From JBEVNR01 sp040507985 (GTDB taxonomy: Bacteria > Pseudomonadota > Alphaproteobacteria > Rickettsiales > UBA6187), in contig JBEVNR010000017.1 of the NCBI GenBank assembly GCA_040507985.1, positions 1-19,646 of the forward strand: a stretch of 19,646 bases of DNA, written 5' to 3'. Of this stretch, positions 13,919 to 19,646 are shown piece by piece. A model generated the notes under the pieces. It did not search any database and had not been told where the DNA came from. It was given only the letters and a program-made list of their open reading frames with translations. Every line of letters begins with the position of its first letter. The first letter of the stretch is position 1. Both the position numbers and the translations under genes were made by a program.

Positions 13919-16390
13919 ATGATAAAGGATTTACTTCCCCCTGAACCATATCACGGAAGCCCCTTGTCCCTTAAAGAACGCATTCTCTCGCTATCGGCGC
14001 GTCTCGCCGCATTAGAGGCCGAGAAGAACGTCCTGCTCTCGGAATTGGATGAGCTGCGGAAACACCAGGAAGAGGAACCGCGCGCTCTTCTCCGCCAAAC
14101 GCCTTCCGCCCTTTCCCCCGAACAAAAAATCTCCCTCTTCATGGATTTGTTCCAAGGCCGCCCGGACGTATTCCCCAAGCGATGGGACAACGCCAAAACC
14201 GGCAAATCCGGATACGCGCCCGCCTGTCACAACGAATGGGTAAGGGGCGTATGCAACAAGCCGAAAGTCAAATGCAGCGAATACCCTCATCAAGCGTTCG
14301 TCGCATGGACTCAGGAGACGGCGCGAAAGCATTTGCGGGGAGAGGCGATTTTCGGCGTTTATCCCATGCTCGCGGACGAAACATGCCGCTTCTTAGCGGC
14401 GGATTTCGACAAGGAACATTGGCAACGCGACGCAGCGGCGTTTCTGGAGACGTGCAAGCGGCGCAACGTTCCCGCCGCCTTGGAACGCTCCCGCTCCGGC
14501 AACGGCGGGCATGTGTGGATTTTCTTCGACGAGAAGGTAGCGGCTTCCGACGCTCGTAAGATGGGCGCGACGCTGCTTACGGAAACGATGGAACGTCGCC
14601 CCGAAATCGGCTTCGAATCCTATGACCGCTTCTTTCCGAGCCAAGATACCATGCCCGCCGGCGGTTTCGGCAATTTGATCGCCCTGCCGCTCCAACGCCT
14701 TCCGCGCGAGAAAGGCAATAGCATGTTTCTTGACGAGAATTTTGAACCCTATCCCGATCAATGGGAATATCTGGCTTCCGTCCGCAAAATGACGCGGGCG
14801 GAAGTCGGCATGATCGTCGCCGAAGCGGAAAGGCAAGGCCGCATTCTCGGAGTGCGCATGCCTTTGGAGGAAACGGAGGAGAACGACAAGCCGTGGACGG
14901 CCCGCCCCTCTCGCGTCTCCGCTCCTATCGCGATAACGCAAAAGCTGCCGGATTCCGTAGAAGTCGTTTTCGGCAACCAACTCTATATCCCCAAAGCCGA
15001 TTTGCCGCCGCCTTTGATAAACCGCTTGATCCGCTTGGCGGCGTTCCAAAACCCGGAATTCTATATGGCGCAATCGATGCGCCTATCCACCTTCGGAAAG
15101 CCGCGCATTATCGCTTGCGCGGAGGATTTTCCAAAGCATATCGGACTGCCGCGCGGATGTGCGGACGAAGCCATAGAGTTGCTGCGCTCGCTACACGTAA
15201 ACGTCTCTATCGACGATCAGAGAAACGTCGGGAGCGGATTGGAAACGCGGTTTCTCGGAACGCTATCGTCCGAACAAGAACAAGCGGCCAAAGCGATGCT
15301 CGCGCACGAAACGGGCGTATTGGCGGCGACTACCGCCTTCGGAAAAACGGTCGTCGCCGCGCGCATCATTGCGGAGCGGAACGTCAATACGCTTGTGTTG
15401 GTGCATCGCCGCCAATTGTTGGATCAATGGGTCTCCCGTCTGCAAACGTTCTTGGATATTCCGGAGAAAGACATCGGCAGAATCGGCGGCGGCAAACGCA
15501 AATCTTTAGGCAGAATTGACGTAGCCCTTATCCAGAGTCTTGCAAGAAAAAACGCCGTGGACAATATCGTGGCGGATTACGGCCATTTGGTCGTCGATGA
15601 ATGCCATCACCTATCCGCCGTCAGCTTTGAAGCGGTCGCGCGGGCGTTCAAAGGCAAATACGTTCTCGGACTCACCGCCACCGCTACCCGCAAGGACGGC
15701 CATCACCCGATCATCTTCATGCAGTGCGGTTCGATCCGCTATAGGGTAGACGCAAAACGGCAAGCGGCATTGCGTCCGTTCTCGCATCGCGTCGTCATCC
15801 GTCCGACGATGTTGCAACCCGCTTTTCCTACCGGTCAAAAACCGTCGATCCAACAGCTTTATGCCGCCATCGGAGGTAGCGAATCGCGCAACCGACAAAT
15901 CTTCGATGACGTGTTGAACTGTCTGGAAGCCGGACGCTACCCGCTCATCCTGACGGAGCGCAAAGACCATGCCGCTTCATTGGCAGAACGTTTTGCCAAA
16001 TTCTGCAAGAACGTTGTCTTGCTTGTCGGCGGACAATCCGCCAAAAGCCGTGCGGAGACGGACGCGCGGCTCGCGTCAATTCCGGACGGCGAAGAACGCC
16101 TCCTCATCGCCACCGGCCGCTATATCGGCGAAGGCTTCGACGACGCACGGTTGGATACGTTATTTCTCGCTATGCCCGTCTCGTGGCACGGAACGCTCGC
16201 ACAATATGCGGGACGGCTTCACCGGCTGCATCATGCCAAGCGGGAGGTTGTCATCTACGACTATGTAGACGGCGGCGTTCCCATGCTGGCGAATATGGCG
16301 GAGAAGCGGAGGAAGGGGTATGAGCGGTTGGGGTATGCGATAGAAAATAGCTCTCCGTCATTTGGTAGGCAAGAATCGATGAATCCTTGA
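13919..16390 (+). CDS. TOTE-type primase-helicase (archaeo-eukaryotic primase fused to SF2 helicase)
   Basis: The 823-aa product begins with a coiled coil (KERILSLSARLAALEAEKNVLL), as many TOTE conflict-system proteins do. The archaeo-eukaryotic primase domain follows (about 65-290): FPKRWDNAKTGKSGYAPAC, the catalytic AADFDKE (Asp162, Asp164), SRSGNGGHVWIFFD (His198) and the closing GFESYDRFFPSQDTMPAGGFGNLIALPLQ. An SF2 helicase follows: Walker A TTAFGKT (Lys476), VVDECHH (Asp560, Glu561), GLTATATRKDG, and YIGEGFDDARLD...QYAGRLHR. The frame is open to 13766, but ATG 13919 is chosen: AGGGA (13906-13910) lies eight bases before it and the upstream codons look non-coding. All catalytic residues are present. 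The family is linked to defence against mobile DNA; the activity here is inferred. RhuM follows after 65 bases. Confidence 0.85.
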   Translation: MIKDLLPPEPYHGSPLSLKERILSLSARLAALEAEKNVLLSELDELRKHQEEEPRALLRQTPSALSPEQKISLFMDLFQGRPDVFPKRWDNAKTGKSGYAPACHNEWVRGVCNKPKVKCSEYPHQAFVAWTQETARKHLRGEAIFGVYPMLADETCRFLAADFDKEHWQRDAAAFLETCKRRNVPAALERSRSGNGGHVWIFFDEKVAASDARKMGATLLTETMERRPEIGFESYDRFFPSQDTMPAGGFGNLIALPLQRLPREKGNSMFLDENFEPYPDQWEYLASVRKMTRAEVGMIVAEAERQGRILGVRMPLEETEENDKPWTARPSRVSAPIAITQKLPDSVEVVFGNQLYIPKADLPPPLINRLIRLAAFQNPEFYMAQSMRLSTFGKPRIIACAEDFPKHIGLPRGCADEAIELLRSLHVNVSIDDQRNVGSGLETRFLGTLSSEQEQAAKAMLAHETGVLAATTAFGKTVVAARIIAERNVNTLVLVHRRQLLDQWVSRLQTFLDIPEKDIGRIGGGKRKSLGRIDVALIQSLARKNAVDNIVADYGHLVVDECHHLSAVSFEAVARAFKGKYVLGLTATATRKDGHHPIIFMQCGSIRYRVDAKRQAALRPFSHRVVIRPTMLQPAFPTGQKPSIQQLYAAIGGSESRNRQIFDDVLNCLEAGRYPLILTERKDHAASLAERFAKFCKNVVLLVGGQSAKSRAETDARLASIPDGEERLLIATGRYIGEGFDDARLDTLFLAMPVSWHGTLAQYAGRLHRLHHAKREVVIYDYVDGGVPMLANMAEKRRKGYERLGYAIENSSPSFGRQESMNP

Positions 16391-16455
16391 AGAAATCGGC
16401 GAGAATCCATATAACTTCGGCAATCTTCCGTCTTAAGTCGCTAATGTGATAAATC

Positions 16456-17532
16456 ATGACCGAGAAAAACCCTACGGATTCCGTAGAAGATTCAGAACTG
16501 CCGGCAGCGTCGGAAACGCCCTTCCTTCTTTATGGTAGCGACGACGAGAAAGTCCATGTTCGCGTCCTTCTGCAAGGAGAGACAATTTGGCTACCGCAAA
16601 AATGGATGGCCGAACTCTTTCAAACGACTCCGGACAATATCGGCCTCCATCTGAAGAATATTTATTCCGAAGGCGAACTCGTCGAAACGGCAACTGCCGA
16701 GGATTTCTCGGTAGTTCAAAACGAAGGCGGACGCGCCGTCCGACGCAAGGTCAGACATTACAATTTAGACGCAATTATTGCCGTTGGATATCGCGTCAAC
16801 TCCAAGCGAGCGACGCAATTCCGCATTTGGGCCACGCAAGTTCTCAAGGAATATATCAAAAAGGGCTTCGTACTGGACGACGACCGCCTAAAACAAGGCG
16901 AACGAACCTTCGGGCAAGATTACTTTCAAGAATTACTGGAGCGCGTCCGCTCCATCCGCGCCAGCGAGCGGCGCATTTATCAGAAGATCACCGATATTTT
17001 TGCCGAGTGTAGCGCGGACTATGACTCCTCCGCCGATATCACCCATGATTTTTATGCGATGGTGCAGAATAAATTTCATTTCGCCATCACCGGCCAAACC
17101 GCCGCCGAAATCATTCACGCTAAAGCGGATAGTGCGGCTCCCTATATGGGATTGCAGACATGGAAGCACGCTCCCGATGGCCGCATCTTGTCGTCGGACG
17201 TGACGATTGCCAAGAACTACCTATCGGAACCTGATATAAAGCGGTTGGAGCGTACCGTTTCGGGCTTCTTTGACTATATCGAGAATATCATCGAAAACCG
17301 CGTGATGATGAAAATGGAAGATATGGCGGCAAGCGTCGATAAATTCCTTGCGTTTAACGAATATGCCGTCCTGTCGAACAAAGGCGCCGTCAGCAAAGCG
17401 CAAGCGGATCAAAAGGCGTTGGAGGAGTATAAGATATTCAATAAAACGCAGAAGATAGAATCGGACTTCGATAGAATGATAAAAGGGATAACCAAGCAAC
17501 CGACAAGAAAACGTCGGAAAGGCCAAGAATAA
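16456..17532 (+). CDS. rhuM: RhuM-family protein
   Basis: The 358-aa product matches the RhuM (virulence protein) family throughout: LYGSDDEKVHVRVLLQGETIWLP, QKWMAELFQTTPDNIGLHL (a helix-turn-helix-like segment at about 50-72), RRKVRHYNLDAIIAVGYRVNS, FRIWATQVLKEYIKKGFVLDD, then ITDIFAECSADYD, NKFHFAITGQTAAEIIHAKAD and the C-terminal FDRMIKGIT. The role is not established; members sit in defence islands and next to restriction systems, and the N-terminal part resembles phage antirepressor or KilA-type DNA-binding regions. No clear ribosome-binding site precedes the ATG. Same strand as the primase-helicase, 65 bases downstream, so they may share a transcript. The gene appears intact and ends facing the minus-strand genes. 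Confidence 0.85.
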   Translation: MTEKNPTDSVEDSELPAASETPFLLYGSDDEKVHVRVLLQGETIWLPQKWMAELFQTTPDNIGLHLKNIYSEGELVETATAEDFSVVQNEGGRAVRRKVRHYNLDAIIAVGYRVNSKRATQFRIWATQVLKEYIKKGFVLDDDRLKQGERTFGQDYFQELLERVRSIRASERRIYQKITDIFAECSADYDSSADITHDFYAMVQNKFHFAITGQTAAEIIHAKADSAAPYMGLQTWKHAPDGRILSSDVTIAKNYLSEPDIKRLERTVSGFFDYIENIIENRVMMKMEDMAASVDKFLAFNEYAVLSNKGAVSKAQADQKALEEYKIFNKTQKIESDFDRMIKGITKQPTRKRRKGQE

Positions 17533-17601
17533 CGTGCACCTTTCTTTAAAATTTTCTGCCTTTAGCAATGTAGAAGGATAATAAAATCCGTACCCTCGTG
17601 T
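17533..17601. other. Convergent gap, no clear terminator
   Basis: Sixty-nine bases separate the rhuM stop from the stop of the minus-strand remnant. T-rich and A-rich runs are present, but I find no strong hairpin with a U-run in either direction. Confidence 0.4.
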
Positions 17602-18981
17602 TTAACTCTCTTCGTTTGCCTCATACCGATGCTTTCGCAACATAATATTTTCATCCGCTCTTTGCTTCTCTCGTTCCGCCTGTTTGCTTAGCTCCGAGAT
17701 ATAATTCTCGGCAAATTCCCTTATTCTTTCATCGGACTCTTTCAGCCAAGGAGTAATTTCTTCGATTTTTCTTTGATATGCTTCAACGGAGCCATAATCT
17801 CCGGATAGCATCCCTGTCGTTTGCAACGCGACGCTTATATCTCCTTCTAAGGAACATCCACTAAGCAAGAATGCGGTTCTTCCATTCACTATAGTTATCG
17901 CGGAGATTCTCTCCTTCCTCCCATTTACTAAAAATTCCTTCGTATCCAATCAGGACTTTGAATATTTGATATTCAGTATCTTTATCTAAGATTGCTTTTA
18001 TTCTTAATGCCGCTTCCTTTTCCCGAGCAGTCATGCCGCGCCGAAAGAAAAAATATGCGTCATGCTCCATCTTTTGTTTTATTTGCAGCTCTTCCTTGTC
18101 AAGTATCGAAGCCATGAATTCCAAAAAATCTGCCGTGTCATCGGCAATCATATTTTTGAGATTATCGTCGCATATGCTCATAGTCGGGGTATGAGTGGCG
18201 GAGGTCATCGCCGCCATGACTGTTTGTTTTTGTTCGATATTCTCTGCTACGGAATATAATTCTTTTAGTATTTGCAACGCCTCTTTCCGAACGTTTTTCA
18301 TTTCGTCTGCTGTCGGTATTGAAGCAGAATGAAAGGAAATCTCGTCAGGACTCGACATACTTGTTCCGCTAAGCGCGGAAGAGAGCATATTGCTGCAAAC
18401 TAAAACAATGCCGGCGAAATAGGTACGTTTATAAGAGGCATCAAAAGACTGAATTTTAGCAATAATATTTTGTTGCGGCCATGCGCCTGCACCGCCGCCG
18501 CCTTTATTGTTCTTATAAAATATATGGAGGTTGTATTTCGAGACATCTTCAAGACATTGTTTAGCCTTATCAGCCTTTTTTTATCCGAATGATTGGCATA
18601 TTGAAATATGATATCTAAAATATCATTTATTTGATAATATCGTATACGATTTAGGATCTCTAATGCATCAACAGTAAGGGTATTATTATTCCGAAACTTT
18701 AAAAACCATCCTTCGGGATATTGTTGGGTTTCTATTTCATAAGTTAATTGTATATTTTGCAACCTGAGAAGTAATTTTCTTATGATATCAACAGCTTCAT
18801 TGGAAACGCGATATGCGATCACTTCGAGTAGTTCTAATGCACTATGGATAGATTCATATTTATTCTCGGTCTCCAAAGAATCACCTATTTTCTTTACTTC
18901 TTTTCCAAGAGCTATTTTTGCATAATCACTGTTATGACTAGCTAGCTGGGATAGAATTTCTTTTCGTTGTTGCTTATCCAT
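17602..18981 (-). pseudogene. Large helical-repeat-type (HEAT-like) defence-associated gene, frameshifted and probably internally deleted
   Basis: Three frames join in order. Frame 1 starts at ATG 18981 (MDKQQRKEILSQLASHNSDY..., IHSALELLEVIAYRVSNEAVDI) and goes out of register at A7 (T7 at 18576-18582). With one extra A it continues as KKADKAKQCLEDVSKYNLHIF in frame 2, through NMLSSALSG, to EYQIFKVLIGYEGIFSKWEE and a stop at 17861. Frame 3 (to 17602) supplies the C-terminus: SGDYGSVEAYQRKIEEITPWLKESDERIREFAENYI...LRKHRYE. From memory, proteins with this start and this end are usually about 1000 residues; here both parts lie almost together, implying that the middle is missing. The start is three bases after the stop of the PIN gene. 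Function of the family is unknown; it looks inactive unless slippage restores the first join. Confidence 0.6.
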
Positions 18982-18984
18982 AAA

Positions 18985-19646
18985 TTATTCTTTTTCCAAC
19001 ATCTTTACAATCTCAGGCATTATCCTTTCTCCCGCCTCTTTGCATATCTTCTTGTCTTTTGCTATATAATGATTTCCTGTGTCCGTTATTAAGGAAAACG
19101 GCTCATGGGATAGAATAACCCCATATGATTTTATTAAATCCAGATTGAATCCTAAAGAGGCAATCGAAGATATAACATCCTCTTTGACGGGGGCGCTCAT
19201 CCAATATGTCATACCAAGCAATCGGATAAATACCGCTCGCATATCGTCATTCATAGCTTTGGAGAGAATATAATCAAGACTATCTGGTTTAGGCACTTCC
19301 AGAATACCCGATCGTTCTTCCGGAACAGAAGATTCTACTAGCGGAATAGCGGGTTCCTTTATCTTATGAGCATTATTTTTCTCTTCTTGGAGTTTAGACA
19401 ACAGATCTTTGCCGTCAATGGAATCAAAATCTAGCCCCTTCAAAGCATCACGTAATGTGACATCATTACAAATGCAGAATCGATTTTGAATACTCTTATG
19501 ACCTTCGTCTTCTATTGCATCTTTGGCAGCTGCAAATATCCATGCATCAGGAATATCTTTCCTATTTTTCTTCTCTTTAAAAGGATGATCGCCAGAGAAA
19601 TATGCCTCCCATGTGAATGAAATATGTTTTTCAACTGGAGGATATA
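18985..19646 (-). CDS. PIN-domain ribonuclease-like protein (N-terminus beyond the window)
   Basis: The minus-strand frame is open to the window edge and ends at TAA 18987-18985. Near the edge it reads FTWEAYFSGDHPLKEKKNRKDIPDAWIFAAAKDAIED, typical of the C-terminal half of DUF4935-type PIN domains: G..P......RKDIPDAWI, with Asp as a metal ligand of the RNase site. After this come a linker (about 60 residues, KEPAIPLVESSVPEE) and a C-terminal helical part that may be a winged helix (NDDMRAVFIRLLGMTYWMSAPVKEDVISSIASLGF...DTGNHYIAKDKK). A TTG at 19443 is only an internal Leu codon. Three bases separate it from the next gene, so the two are translationally coupled and probably acted together. 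Cleavage of RNA during phage attack is an inference from the family. Confidence 0.65.
   Translation of the reverse strand, partial: YPPVEKHISFTWEAYFSGDHPFKEKKNRKDIPDAWIFAAAKDAIEDEGHKSIQNRFCICNDVTLRDALKGLDFDSIDGKDLLSKLQEEKNNAHKIKEPAIPLVESSVPEERSGILEVPKPDSLDYILSKAMNDDMRAVFIRLLGMTYWMSAPVKEDVISSIASLGFNLDLIKSYGVILSHEPFSLITDTGNHYIAKDKKICKEAGERIMPEIVKMLEKE

Noticed and set aside
14393..15073. 226-codon minus-strand ORF inside the primase-helicase
   Set aside because: Antisense to the conserved primase domain and without a family.
18400..18575. C-terminal part of the 193-codon ORF (…HGRNKILLLKFSLLMPLINVP) as genuine sequence
   Set aside because: The other frame of the same DNA reads as a better continuation and links to the next ORF, so this tail is out of frame after the A7 run.

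Overview
This window looks like a mosaic defence island from a bacterium that is probably Gram-negative and perhaps proteobacterial. The basis is the type I Zorya operon, with its envelope-spanning MotA/OmpA-type motor; nothing in the window fixes the genus. No rRNA, tRNA or CRISPR array was seen. Base composition changes sharply between blocks: A+T-rich at both ends, moderate in the Zorya and primase-helicase genes, and very G+C-rich in a phage-derived block at about 10,770-13,080. Assembly by repeated horizontal acquisition is the likely explanation.

Layout: 1-56 is the N-terminus of a zinc-ribbon transposase running off the left edge. 102-527 is the 3' part of a minus-strand gene cut by a complete IS630-family element (528-1505, with terminal inverted repeats and a TA target duplication). 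1455-1931 is an exported hypothetical protein whose last codons were replaced by the IS. 2201-2719 is a decayed Abi-family (HEPN) abortive-infection gene.

2869-10330 is the centrepiece: a tightly packed four-gene operon matching type I Zorya. It encodes ZorA (MotA-like channel with a long helical tail), ZorB (MotB/OmpA-like), ZorC (EH-signature-like) and ZorD (SNF2 ATPase fused to a C-terminal PD-(D/E)xK Mrr-like nuclease). A putative promoter and a UUCG-capped hairpin precede it. By analogy with studied Zorya systems, ZorAB senses phage-induced envelope disturbance and ZorC and ZorD act on incoming DNA.

10,331-13,080 holds a stretch of broken frames, an 11-bp palindrome, and a phage-derived module in which a tyrosine integrase is translationally packed against two virion-type genes. 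13,162-13,630 holds one small possible membrane-protein gene and remnants. 13,631-13,759 is a MITE-like element built of nested hairpins. 13,919-17,532 encodes a TOTE-type primase-helicase followed by a RhuM-family protein on the same strand. On the opposite strand, 19,646-17,602 carries a PIN-domain gene (open at the window edge) coupled to a large helical-repeat-type gene that appears broken by an A7-tract frameshift and an internal deletion or frameshift.

The well-supported working systems are Zorya and the intact primase-helicase/RhuM pair. The rest is a record of transposition, phage integration and gene decay around them.
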